A stretch of DNA of 21,900 bases from NCBI GenBank assembly GCA_904501895.1, contig CAJGCX010000016.1, positions 1 to 21,900 on the forward strand, in the 5' to 3' direction. This document shows positions 6,615-14,503 of the stretch, piece after piece. Under the pieces are notes generated by a model. The model searched no databases, was not told the DNA's origin, and was given only the letters and a program-made list of their open reading frames with translations. The DNA comes from Clostridiaceae bacterium. Lineage in GTDB: Bacteria > Bacillota > Clostridia > Oscillospirales > Acutalibacteraceae. The translations under genes and the position numbers were made by a program. The stretch's first letter is position 1, and every line of letters starts with the position of its first letter.

Positions 6615-7781
6615 ATGAGCAAGAAGTTTTCTGTAAATGGCACTCTCAAGGATAGCGTTAATACTATAAAATTTTTAACAGAGCGAAAACAGTTTATTGA
6701 CAATGCTCCGGCAGTTTTACCTACTCGTACTGATGACTTCGGTGTAAACAAGGTTGCAAAATGCCTTCATCCAAAAGAGCAGAAGCTTATAATAAGCAGA
6801 ATTGAGGAACATAAGGACATTGCAAAAAGCTATTATTTCAAGAGCGAAAACGACCTTGCTTATTTCAAAGCAGGTCAATACCTTACCTTTAAGCTTGAAA
6901 TCGGCAATTCTGTTGTTACACGTTCATATTCTATTGCCTCCTCCCCTGCAAGTGCGTTAAACGGTGAATATCAGATTACCGTTAAGCGTATTGCTGACGG
7001 ATTTGTTTCCGATTATATTCTCGACAATTGGAATGTTGGTGATGAGGTTACTGCCTATGCACCTGAGGGAAATATGACTTATTGTCCATTAAGAGATGCT
7101 GAAAACATTGTGGCTATTGCGGGTGGTAGTGGTATTACACCATTCCTTTCTCTTGCGAGAGCAATAGACCAGGGTTATGAGGATTGTACCCTTACTCTCC
7201 TTTATGGTTGCAGAACATCTGACGAAATCCTTTTTAAAGCAGAGCTTGACGGACTCGCTGAGAAAAACGAGAAAATCAATGTTGTTTATGTGTTGAGTAA
7301 TAGTGATGAGGAAGGCTATGAAAAAGGCTTTGTTGGTGCAGATATAATAAAAAAATATGCTCCTCGTGGAAATTACAGCATCTTTGTTTGTGGACCAGGT
7401 GGTATGTATAAATTCCTTGAATCAGAGCTTCCAAAACTCGAAATCGAAGGAAAATATATCCGTTTTGAGGTTTTCTCTTCCGGTAAGAAGATGGAAGATG
7501 AAACAAAGGAATTCAACATCACAGTTATTAACCGTGGAAATGAATCTGTAATTAAGGCAAATAGCAATGAAACTGTGCTTTGTGCCTTTGAAAGAGCAGG
7601 TATTGTTGTCCCTGCAAGATGTCATACAGGTGAATGTGGATTTTGCAGAAGCAAGCTTGTCAGCGGTAAGGTGTATATTCCTGAGGGTGAAGACAAGCGC
7701 CGTATTGCAGATTTACAGTTTAATTTCATACACCCTTGCTGTTGCTATCCTGAAAGCGACCTTGTTGTAAGAATCAATTAA
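6615..7781 (+). CDS. FAD/NAD(P)-binding reductase fused to a C-terminal 2Fe-2S ferredoxin domain
   Basis: A 388-residue electron-transfer protein. After about 55 residues of N-terminal extension comes a ferredoxin-reductase module: RSYSIASS (103-110) binds FAD, AGGSGITPFLS (169-179) and CGPGGMY (259-265) bind NAD(P)H. The C-terminal part (about 300-388) is a plant-type ferredoxin domain with C336, C341 and C344 (CHTGECGFC) and a final cysteine among C375-C377. The order FNR then ferredoxin is that of Hcr/VanB-type reductases. It starts directly after the stop of the flavoprotein gene, with AAGGAGG overlapping that gene's end. It most likely carries electrons from NAD(P)H to the upstream flavoenzyme. 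A strong terminator follows. Confidence 0.85.
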   Translation: MSKKFSVNGTLKDSVNTIKFLTERKQFIDNAPAVLPTRTDDFGVNKVAKCLHPKEQKLIISRIEEHKDIAKSYYFKSENDLAYFKAGQYLTFKLEIGNSVVTRSYSIASSPASALNGEYQITVKRIADGFVSDYILDNWNVGDEVTAYAPEGNMTYCPLRDAENIVAIAGGSGITPFLSLARAIDQGYEDCTLTLLYGCRTSDEILFKAELDGLAEKNEKINVVYVLSNSDEEGYEKGFVGADIIKKYAPRGNYSIFVCGPGGMYKFLESELPKLEIEGKYIRFEVFSSGKKMEDETKEFNITVINRGNESVIKANSNETVLCAFERAGIVVPARCHTGECGFCRSKLVSGKVYIPEGEDKRRIADLQFNFIHPCCCYPESDLVVRIN

Positions 7782-7848
7782 TTCTGTTTTGACTGCTGTC
7801 GCAAGAACAGTATACAGCCTGGACTATTTACACAAAATAATTTTATTT

Positions 7849-7896
7849 AAAAAGCAACAATGTAGGTCAGTTCCTGCGTTGTTGCTTTTTATTTTT
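7849..7896. terminator. Strong 18-bp stem terminator
   Basis: AAAAAGCAACAATGTAGG (7849-7866) pairs along its whole length, with two G-U pairs, with 7873-7890 around a 6-base loop. Further T residues follow (7892-7896). A-rich on the left side, so it can act in both directions. It ends the redox operon. Confidence 0.9.
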
Positions 7897-7910
7897 ATGA
7901 GTGATATAAT
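7882..7910 (+). promoter_or_regulatory. Promoter of the GH78 gene, with its -35 inside the terminator
   Basis: TTGCTT (7882-7887), 17-bp spacer, TATAAT (7905-7910) with TGA before it. The -35 lies in the 3' arm of the preceding terminator. Confidence 0.65.
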
Positions 7911-7936
7911 TAAAACAATTTATGGAGGGGAATATT

Positions 7937-10261
7937 ATGAAAAAATTACTTTTACTGATTATCCCTGCTATTCTGGTTATTGCGGGAATAGTTTTCTCTC
8001 ATTTTTCACCACTTCTTTTATTGGGAAATTTGGAAATGAAGCCGTTTGAAAATAATTATGAAATTCCTGACAGCATTCCTGAATACAGCGTAATTTCAAC
8101 AGAGGAAAAGGCTGATTGGTCTGCAAAGTGGATTTGGAATGAGGAGAATCCTGCAGAAAAAAATGTCTGGATGTGCTTTAATAAAAAGGTTACTCTTGAC
8201 AGTGCTCCTGATAAGCTTATTGCTCATATTTCCGCTGACTCAAAATATTGGCTTTACATAAATAGTGAAACTGTTGTTTTTGACGGAAATGTGAAGCGAG
8301 GACCTGAAAAAGGTAGTGGATATTATGATAGCGTTGACATTTCTCCATATCTTAAAGCAGGTGAAAACTCAATCTCTGCTCTTGTGTGGTATTGGGACAA
8401 TGAAACAAGCTATTCTTACAGCAGTAGTGGTCAGGGTGGATTTATTTTTGAGGCAATCAATGATGAAATCACCATAATTTCTGACAACAGCTGGAAGGTA
8501 AAGAAAAACGAGTCTTACATTGACTCCCCTCTTTATCAACCTAATTACAGACTCCCGGAATACAGCATTTACTTTGATGCAAGAGAAGATATTGGTGATT
8601 GGACAGATGCGAATTTTGACACATCTTCTTGGGAAAACGCTACTGAATATTCAAATTACGGAAAACTTTATCCACGAGGTATTCCACTTTTAAAGGACTT
8701 CGGTCTTAAGGATTATGAAAATTCAAATGATTATGAAAATTACAATGTAAACGGATTATTCGGTGAAAAAATCACAGTAGATATTCCTTATAATGCGCAG
8801 GTTACTCCATATCTTAAAATCGTTGCACCTGCAGGTAAAAAAATCCGCATTACAACTGAAAACACACCAATCGGTGCTGTTTCTACCACATACATAACAA
8901 AAGACGGTGAGCAGGAATTTGAGGCTTTAGGTTGGGTTAATGGTGAGCACATCACATACCATATTCCAAGGGGTGTTACTGTTGTTTCATTGAAATATCG
9001 TGAAACAGGATATGACAGTAATTTCTGTGGTGACTTTAAATGTGATGACGAGTCTATGAATACATTGTGGCAGAAGTCCTTACGCACCCTTTACGTTACA
9101 ATGCGTGACAATTATATGGATTGTCCTGACAGAGAAAGAGCACAATGGTGGGGCGATGTCACAAGTGAAATGATTATGACAATGTATTCTATGGACAGTA
9201 ACTCATACTTATTGTATCAAAAGGGTGTTGAGGCAATGCTTTCTCATATTGATGATACAAAAGTGTTGCAGACCGTTGTACCTATAAACGGTGACTATTT
9301 TGAGCTTCCTGTTCAACAGCTTGCAGGAATTGTTGGATTCCTCACCTACTATGAATACACTGGTGATAAAACATTTTTAGAAAAAGTTTACACTCCTTCA
9401 ATTGACTATTTAAGACTTTGGGAAATTGGTGACAATAATCTTGTTGTACATCGTGAAGGGTCTTGGGATTGGCCTGACTGGGGTAACAAGGCAGATATGA
9501 CAGCCATTGAAAACGCTTGGGTTTATTATGCACTTTCAAGTGTTGAGAAAATGGCAGATGTGTTAGAAATTGATGACGATATTTCATATATTACTGAAAG
9601 AAAGAACGCTATCAAAAAAGGTTATGAGACTCTTTGGACAGAAGAAGGCTTTAAGAGTGAGGATGTGAAAAATCCTGACGACAGAGCAAATGCCCTTGCA
9701 GTATTATCAGGACTTGCAGATGAAGAGCAATATGAAGCAATAAAAAATGTGCTTACAACCACTCAGAATTCAAGCCCATATATGGAATATTATGTTCTTG
9801 ATGCACTTTGTGAAATGGGTAAATATGACCTTGCCGAAGACAGAATAAAAGACCGATATTACGAAATGGTTGGTAAGGATTATTCAACTCTTTGGGAATT
9901 CTGGGACGCTTGGCGTGGTACTAAAAATCATGCTTGGAGTGGTGGACCACTTGTTATAATGAGTAAGCATTTTGCAGGTATAACACCTCTTTCAGCGGGT
10001 TATGACTCTGTTAAAATAGACCCACAGTATGCTATATCGGACAATATGACTTGCACTGTACCGAGTGTAAAGGGCTTAATCACCTTGAATTATGAAAAAA
10101 CAGGCACAAGCTATACTATCAACCTTACCATTCCACAGAATGTAAAAACAGTTTTATCCATACCTAATGATGCTATTGTAAATATAAATTCTGAAACTTA
10201 TTATCAGAATGGTGAATATGTAAACAGTGAAATGGGTAATGTGGAAATTATAGAAAAATAA
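7937..10261 (+). CDS. Glycoside hydrolase family 78 (alpha-L-rhamnosidase-like), exported or membrane-anchored
   Basis: ATG 7937 is chosen because GGAGGGG (7924-7930) sits six bases before it; an in-frame ATG at 7922 overlaps that ribosome site. The 774-residue product begins with a lysine pair and a hydrophobic stretch (about 4-30), a signal peptide or membrane anchor. Beta-sandwich modules follow (WSAKWIW near 61-67; IYFDAREDIGDW), then an (alpha/alpha)6 catalytic domain with DCPDRERAQWWGD (395-407), which matches the GH78 motif carrying the acidic catalytic residues, and LWEFWDAW (E654) near the second catalytic glutamate. A C-terminal beta domain closes the protein. GH78 enzymes remove L-rhamnose from pectin (RG-I/RG-II) and plant glycosides; the exact substrate is not shown. 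It converges on a GH127 operon. Confidence 0.85.
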   Translation: MKKLLLLIIPAILVIAGIVFSHFSPLLLLGNLEMKPFENNYEIPDSIPEYSVISTEEKADWSAKWIWNEENPAEKNVWMCFNKKVTLDSAPDKLIAHISADSKYWLYINSETVVFDGNVKRGPEKGSGYYDSVDISPYLKAGENSISALVWYWDNETSYSYSSSGQGGFIFEAINDEITIISDNSWKVKKNESYIDSPLYQPNYRLPEYSIYFDAREDIGDWTDANFDTSSWENATEYSNYGKLYPRGIPLLKDFGLKDYENSNDYENYNVNGLFGEKITVDIPYNAQVTPYLKIVAPAGKKIRITTENTPIGAVSTTYITKDGEQEFEALGWVNGEHITYHIPRGVTVVSLKYRETGYDSNFCGDFKCDDESMNTLWQKSLRTLYVTMRDNYMDCPDRERAQWWGDVTSEMIMTMYSMDSNSYLLYQKGVEAMLSHIDDTKVLQTVVPINGDYFELPVQQLAGIVGFLTYYEYTGDKTFLEKVYTPSIDYLRLWEIGDNNLVVHREGSWDWPDWGNKADMTAIENAWVYYALSSVEKMADVLEIDDDISYITERKNAIKKGYETLWTEEGFKSEDVKNPDDRANALAVLSGLADEEQYEAIKNVLTTTQNSSPYMEYYVLDALCEMGKYDLAEDRIKDRYYEMVGKDYSTLWEFWDAWRGTKNHAWSGGPLVIMSKHFAGITPLSAGYDSVKIDPQYAISDNMTCTVPSVKGLITLNYEKTGTSYTINLTIPQNVKTVLSIPNDAIVNINSETYYQNGEYVNSEMGNVEIIEK

Positions 10262-10285
10262 TTCAGAATAGTAGCTAATATTTAA

Positions 10286-10328
10286 AATGACCTTGAGGAC
10301 TAAAATCTTCAAGGTCATTAATATTTTT
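10286..10328. terminator. Bidirectional terminator between the GH78 and GH127 genes
   Basis: AATGACCTTGAGGA (10286-10299) pairs with 10306-10319 (one G-U) around a 6-base loop, with AATATTTTT to the right and TTTAAA to the left. It serves both convergent transcripts. Confidence 0.8.
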
Positions 10329-12078
10329 ATGCTTTTTCAGTAAGTGTAAAATAAATTCCGTATCGGCTTGTATGTTGCTTATAATGAGGTGAAAAAATAA
10401 GTTTCTGATTTACGCCGTTGATTTGGAAATTGAGGGTATCCCCTATTCTTACAAGATTGTTTTCAAGATTCTGAAACCAATTATCAACACTTCCATTTTC
10501 AACAACGAGGACATCACTTAACGTGTCATCCCAGACAGGCACTGTAACATTAACTCCTGTTACGCCTGTTTTCATATCCCTTGCACCCATATTTGCACTC
10601 AGCACCCATGGGCCATATTTAAATGCAACTGTATTTTTATTATCAGGTAACGGATGTGCCACAACACTCATATTCATTTCATATTCAATTGTGTCACCGT
10701 CATTCCATCTTCTTTCAATAGTGATAAACCCATCTTTTACTGCTATAGCCTTAATTTCACCATTAATTTTAACTGTCGGAATGTCCTTACACCAATCAGG
10801 GACCTTAAGAACAATTTTAGCATCTGCAGAGCCATTTATTGTGAATGTTACTGTTGGTAATTCTGCGTTTTGTGTAATTGTAAGTCCTTTTTCCATCCAG
10901 AAAAACTTTGATGATGTAAAACGGTTCACAAAAATACTGTCAGCACAAGAGAAATAAATACTGTCACCTAATTTTGAAAAATTCTCCATTCCTGAGCCTG
11001 TGCAACACCAGAAATGGTCAGTAGGGCTACTATAAACCTTGAAAAATCCCGTTGCCATAGGTTGAAAATATGTTGTCATTCCTGTTTCAGGATTCTGTGA
11101 TGAGAGAATCGCATTTATAAATGTATTTTCGTAGTAATCAGAATATTTCTTATCTCCTGTGATTCTGAAAAGCTCACGTGTAAGCTTTAACATATTATAT
11201 GTATTGCAGGTCTCACAATTACAGCTTGTACGCTCTGCATCAAGAATTTTAGGCTCACCGAAATGCTCCCATTCACTATTGCCACCTGTAATGTATGTAT
11301 GACTTGCAATTACAATATCCCAGAAATTCACAGCAACCTGAAGATAATATTCCTCATTTGTAATTGTGTATCTGTTAAGACAGCCTACGATTTTAGGGAT
11401 TGTTGTGTTTGCGTGCTTACCATTGAGAATATCCTCACCCTTATAAAGTGGGTCAAAAAGTGTCAATTCATCAAAGCTGTGTGCCGCTGACAAATGATTT
11501 TCATTTTTTGTGTATTTATAAAGATTATATAGACAGTCATTCATTCCGCCATATTCAATATTGAGAACTGTTTTTTGTGTTTCCTCTGTCCATTTGCTTG
11601 TATGACCATATACCCAATCGCCCAATTTTGAGGCAATTTTCAATGCTTCATCATTTTTTGTAAATGTGTAGGCATCAATAAGTCCTGCAAGAATTTTATG
11701 CATTGAATACCAAGGCACCCAAGTGCCCTTTGTCTCTCCTATTTCAAGCATATCATAATGATTTTCAGGAATTGCATGAAGGTATCCGTTTTCCTGCTGA
11801 CAGTTTCCTAATACTGAAATCATATAATCAGCAATTTTCTTAAATTCCTCATCGCCTGAAGATGCATAGGCTTGTGAAACCGCTGTAAGGTAATGGCCGA
11901 GAGTATGCCCCTGAATTGCAGAGGTTTCCCATCCACCATATTTTTCTGCATTAATTTTGACTCCTGAAATGTCACCGAAGCCTCGCATAAGACGGTCAGC
12001 CTGAAGAGATTTCAGATATTTCATTTCCTTTTGAAATGCATTTATTTCATAATTATCTAAAAGAGTTACATTGTACAT
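10327..12078 (-). CDS. Glycoside hydrolase family 127 (beta-L-arabinofuranosidase-like)
   Basis: A 583-residue protein without a signal peptide, so cytoplasmic. It shows the GH127 (former DUF1680) signatures: GGWE...GHTLGHYL (about 48-63), YGGMNDCLYNLY, TGGNSEWEHFG, the E289-T-C291 pair followed by NTYNMLKLTRELF, and HFWCCTGSGMENF with C358-C359. In characterised members, the equivalent Glu and three Cys bind zinc, and the first Cys of the CC pair acts as nucleophile. All are kept here. A C-terminal beta domain follows from about residue 400. Family members release beta-L-arabinofuranose or an aceric-acid-containing unit from plant glycans. It is the last gene of a three-gene operon, 62 bp behind the amidohydrolase, implying that oligosaccharides are imported first. 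AGAGGA precedes the ATG. Confidence 0.87.
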   Translation of the reverse strand: MYNVTLLDNYEINAFQKEMKYLKSLQADRLMRGFGDISGVKINAEKYGGWETSAIQGHTLGHYLTAVSQAYASSGDEEFKKIADYMISVLGNCQQENGYLHAIPENHYDMLEIGETKGTWVPWYSMHKILAGLIDAYTFTKNDEALKIASKLGDWVYGHTSKWTEETQKTVLNIEYGGMNDCLYNLYKYTKNENHLSAAHSFDELTLFDPLYKGEDILNGKHANTTIPKIVGCLNRYTITNEEYYLQVAVNFWDIVIASHTYITGGNSEWEHFGEPKILDAERTSCNCETCNTYNMLKLTRELFRITGDKKYSDYYENTFINAILSSQNPETGMTTYFQPMATGFFKVYSSPTDHFWCCTGSGMENFSKLGDSIYFSCADSIFVNRFTSSKFFWMEKGLTITQNAELPTVTFTINGSADAKIVLKVPDWCKDIPTVKINGEIKAIAVKDGFITIERRWNDGDTIEYEMNMSVVAHPLPDNKNTVAFKYGPWVLSANMGARDMKTGVTGVNVTVPVWDDTLSDVLVVENGSVDNWFQNLENNLVRIGDTLNFQINGVNQKLIFSPHYKQHTSRYGIYFTLTEKA

Positions 12079-12140
12079 AATTTATCCTCTGATTTGAGAT
12101 ATATCTGTATTCACTCTTAACTATCTGAATGAACACACAA

Positions 12141-12938
12141 TTATTTAATATTCAATATTCTTTCTGCGTTTTTGTAGAAGATTAAATCTTTTTCTTCTTG
12201 TGTAAGTGAAAGTGAATTAAGCACTTCCATTTCCTCTCCTGCCCTGCTCCACGGAGCATCTGAGCCAAAAAGGATTTTATCAGCACCGTGACCTTTCACA
12301 ATTCTCAGAAATTGCTCGTGTGGATAATAATTCATACCCATTGATGTATCAAGATAAACATCAGTACCCACAAGATGCTTTTCAACATCATCCCATTGTC
12401 GTTGACCTCCGAGATGTGCTGCTACAATAACACCACCCTGCATTTCTCTTGAAACCTTTGCAAACTGCTCAGGACTGCTGTGAATTGGAGGTGGATATGC
12501 AGGGTCATAACCTGCGTGAAAAAGAATAATAAGGCCCTTGCTTAAGGCATAATCATAAATTTTAAGCATATGGGAAGCATCAACCTCAAATTGCTGATAT
12601 TCAGGATGAAGCTTAATTCCCGGAAGTCCTAACTCACATACGAAGTCAATATCCCTTTTGTAATCGTCAGTTGCAGGATGAATTCCACCAAATGAAATAA
12701 GTCTTTCACCGGTGATTTCCTTTGCCCATAAATTCAGAGTCTGTGTCTGACTCAGTTTTGTGATAACAGGTTGAACAACTGAAATATCAACGCCGAATTT
12801 ATCCATATTTTCAACAAGTCCTGACACAGTGCCATCACTACACGGCATATATTCACCATTACAACCCTCAATCAGCGAGGCAATTGCTCGTTGAGCAATT
12901 TTATCAGGAAAAGCGTGAGTATGAAAATCAATTACCAT
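12141..12938 (-). CDS. Amidohydrolase-2 family metal-dependent hydrolase
   Basis: A 265-residue TIM-barrel protein with metal-binding residues in order: H6 and H8 (DFHTH), H111 (GIKLHPEYQ), H141 (LFHAG), H175 (AAHLGG) and D227 (LFGSDAPW). This is the pattern of COG2159-type hydrolases and decarboxylases (ACMSD-like); some relatives open sugar lactones. The substrate is unknown. It sits between a sugar-isomerase-like gene (32 bp upstream) and the GH127 gene (62 bp downstream) on the same strand, so a role in processing a released sugar or its lactone is plausible but inferred. GGAAGTGA lies before the ATG. Confidence 0.8.
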   Translation of the reverse strand: MVIDFHTHAFPDKIAQRAIASLIEGCNGEYMPCSDGTVSGLVENMDKFGVDISVVQPVITKLSQTQTLNLWAKEITGERLISFGGIHPATDDYKRDIDFVCELGLPGIKLHPEYQQFEVDASHMLKIYDYALSKGLIILFHAGYDPAYPPPIHSSPEQFAKVSREMQGGVIVAAHLGGQRQWDDVEKHLVGTDVYLDTSMGMNYYPHEQFLRIVKGHGADKILFGSDAPWSRAGEEMEVLNSLSLTQEEKDLIFYKNAERILNIK

Positions 12939-12970
12939 TTTAAATCACTTCCATTACATATTATGTACAA

Positions 12971-13825
12971 TTATTCCTCAAACATAATTCGTAATTTTTC
13001 AACAGCGTTATAAAGGTTCTTTACTCCCTCAGGCACTTTTTCTGTTGGGAATTTTTCAATGTAACTACTTGCTTCCAATGTAAGATAACCGTTATAATTA
13101 ATTTTCTTTAATGCATTCATAACGGATGTAAAATCAATATTCATTGAAAATGGAATCTGATGTAAATCGTGAAGCTTATCATTATCGTGAATATGCAATG
13201 CTTTAAGTCTGTTACCGAGTCCTAAAATCATTTCTGCTGCAGATGTGTCACTACCCTTCATTTCAGCATGGCCGATATCAAGACAAGCAACGAAATAATC
13301 GTCATTTACTGCATCGAGATGAGCGTTAAAGCTTTCAGGAGTTGCACAGGCTGCGAAACAGGAATGCTTATGAAGTAGTTTCCAATTCCACATATTTTCT
13401 GTTGCGATTTTAACATTATGCTCCTTTGCAAACGGTAAAAGTTCAAAATACATTTCAGCATTTTCCTCAGGTGTACCGTTGTTCATTGGGTGAATTATAC
13501 AGATTTCTCCGCCAGCTTCTGCAACACATTCGATAGCTCGTTTAAGATAATAGCTACTCTTTGGTGAAGATGGAAATGGAGCGTGTCCCTGATTACATAT
13601 AATTCCGTTATCAAGACCGATTTGCTTAAGCTTTCTTGCGAAGGCAAGATAATCGTCCTGTGCAGTAGGGTGATTTTTAGGTACTAAAAGCCCCTTCTTA
13701 TTTTTCTCGCACATTTCAAACATGGAAAAATCCCATGCATCAAAACCTGATTTTGCCACAAACTCAACTGCCTTTTCCTCACCGACGAGCTTTGAGATTG
13801 AGCCTATTTCTGTAGAAACCTTCAT
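12971..13825 (-). CDS. Sugar phosphate isomerase/epimerase-like TIM-barrel protein
   Basis: A 284-residue protein of the xylose-isomerase-like (AP endonuclease 2) TIM-barrel superfamily. Metal-site residues are visible in ATENMWNW (E near 142), CLDIGHAEM (D and H), ALHIHDND (H, D) and LTLEAS (E near 255). These enzymes isomerise or epimerise sugars and related ketoses/inositols using a divalent metal; the particular substrate cannot be read. It is first in the operon with the amidohydrolase and GH127, with AGGAGA seven bases before the ATG and a good promoter upstream. Function in handling the pentose or deoxy sugar released by GH127 is an inference. Confidence 0.8.
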   Translation of the reverse strand: MKVSTEIGSISKLVGEEKAVEFVAKSGFDAWDFSMFEMCEKNKKGLLVPKNHPTAQDDYLAFARKLKQIGLDNGIICNQGHAPFPSSPKSSYYLKRAIECVAEAGGEICIIHPMNNGTPEENAEMYFELLPFAKEHNVKIATENMWNWKLLHKHSCFAACATPESFNAHLDAVNDDYFVACLDIGHAEMKGSDTSAAEMILGLGNRLKALHIHDNDKLHDLHQIPFSMNIDFTSVMNALKKINYNGYLTLEASSYIEKFPTEKVPEGVKNLYNAVEKLRIMFEE

Positions 13826-13869
13826 ACATATATCTCCTAAATACGATTTTTAGTTATCTTTTTTCGACT

Positions 13870-13898
13870 ATTTTATCATAATAACGCCTTTGTTTCAA
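13870..13898 (-). promoter_or_regulatory. Promoter of the isomerase-amidohydrolase-GH127 operon
   Basis: Read on the - strand: TTGAAA (13898-13893), 17-bp spacer ending in TGA, TAAAAT (13875-13870). It lies about 45 bases before the ATG at 13825. No operator palindrome is evident. Confidence 0.75.
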
Positions 13899-13905
13899 TG
13901 AAAAG

Positions 13906-13942
13906 AAAAAATTTAAAAAAATTTCAAAAAAATTCAAAAAAA
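13906..13942 (+). promoter_or_regulatory. Phased A-tracts upstream of the tRNA promoter
   Basis: Four runs of six or seven A start at 13906, 13915, 13926 and 13936, spaced 9-11 bp, close to one helical turn. This would bend the DNA and resembles an UP element just before the -35 at 13946. It also lies between two divergent promoters. Confidence 0.55.
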
Positions 13943-13945
13943 CAC

Positions 13946-13974
13946 TTGACTATTCTATTTTTATGTGTTATTAT
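13946..13974 (+). promoter_or_regulatory. tRNA promoter
   Basis: TTGACT (13946-13951), 17-bp spacer, TATTAT (13969-13974), with TGT as extended -10. The transcript would begin about ten bases before the tRNA-Thr. Confidence 0.8.
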
Positions 13975-13990
13975 TATCGAGCGTTGAGAC

Positions 13991-14066
13991 GCTGGTGTAG
14001 CTCAGTTGGTAGAGCAGCTGATTTGTAATCAGCAGGTCGGGGGTTCGAGTCCGTCCACCAGCTCCA
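13991..14066 (+). tRNA. tRNA-Thr (anticodon TGT)
   Basis: A 76-base cloverleaf: acceptor GCTGGTG pairs with CACCAGC, D arm with GTAGCTCAGTTGGTAGAGC, anticodon stem CTGAT/ATCAG with loop TTTGTAA (TGT, reads ACA), T arm GTTCGAGTCC, discriminator T and an encoded CCA end. A short hairpin in the leader (13980-13984 with 13989-13993) overlaps its 5' end. Confidence 0.95.
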
Positions 14067-14085
14067 TTTTTTTGTAATTCAATAT

Positions 14086-14170
<85 letters not shown>

Positions 14171-14207
14171 AAAAAAGACTTGCAATAGCAAGTCTTTTTT
14201 GTTTTTT
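14171..14207 (+). terminator. Terminator of the tRNA unit
   Basis: AAAAAAGACTTGC (14171-14183) pairs perfectly with 14188-14200 around an AATA loop, and TGTTTTTT continues the T tract. It begins right after the encoded CCA. Confidence 0.9.
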
Positions 14208-14234
14208 AAGCGAATTGGAGTTTATGGAGATATT

Positions 14235-14374
14235 GCCTCCCCCTTGAGGGAAAGGTGTCACCGTAGATGACGGATGAGGTGGAAAAGTTGTTTTCATTGA
14301 TAATTAACGATTGCTACGCAATCTACACCTCATCAGTCTGCTTCGCAGACAGCTTCTCCTCAAGGAGAAGCTCC
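14235..14374. mobile_element. MITE-like palindromic repeat element
   Basis: The left arm (14235-14282) and the reverse complement of the right arm (14326-14374) share CCTTGAGG...AAGGTGTC-like sequence and end in GATGAGGTG, making imperfect terminal inverted repeats of about 48 bp. Inside are local hairpins: GATTGC-TAC-GCAATC (14309-14323), GTCTGC-TTC-GCAGAC in the right arm, and GCTTCTCCT-CA-AGGAGAAGC (14352-14371). It has no coding capacity. Elements of this look (CTTGAGG plus nested hairpins) are scattered through genomes of intestinal Clostridia; that is recollection, not a search result. Confidence 0.6.
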
Positions 14375-14414
14375 ACAGATAAATTATTATTTGTTTGCAT
14401 TGCCTTTACTTTCG

Positions 14415-14443
14415 TTGACAAAATATTGGTAATATGATAAAAT
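14415..14443 (+). promoter_or_regulatory. Promoter of the FemABX operon
   Basis: Consensus TTGACA (14415-14420), 17-bp spacer ending in TGA, TAAAAT (14438-14443). It lies 60 bases upstream of the first gene. Confidence 0.85.
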
Positions 14444-14503
14444 TTTTAGTTGATAATAAAAGAGATAAATTCATTTTTTAGCATATTGAATTAAGGTGAT
14501 TTG

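Noticed and set aside
5016..10273. A 13-base match (ATTCAGAATAGTA) at 5016 and 10261
   Set aside because: It is short, A+T-rich and unsupported by flanking similarity, so chance is likely.
10523..10957. A 144-residue frame opposite the GH127 gene
   Set aside because: It is antisense to a strongly conserved enzyme, with no ribosome site or recognisable domain.
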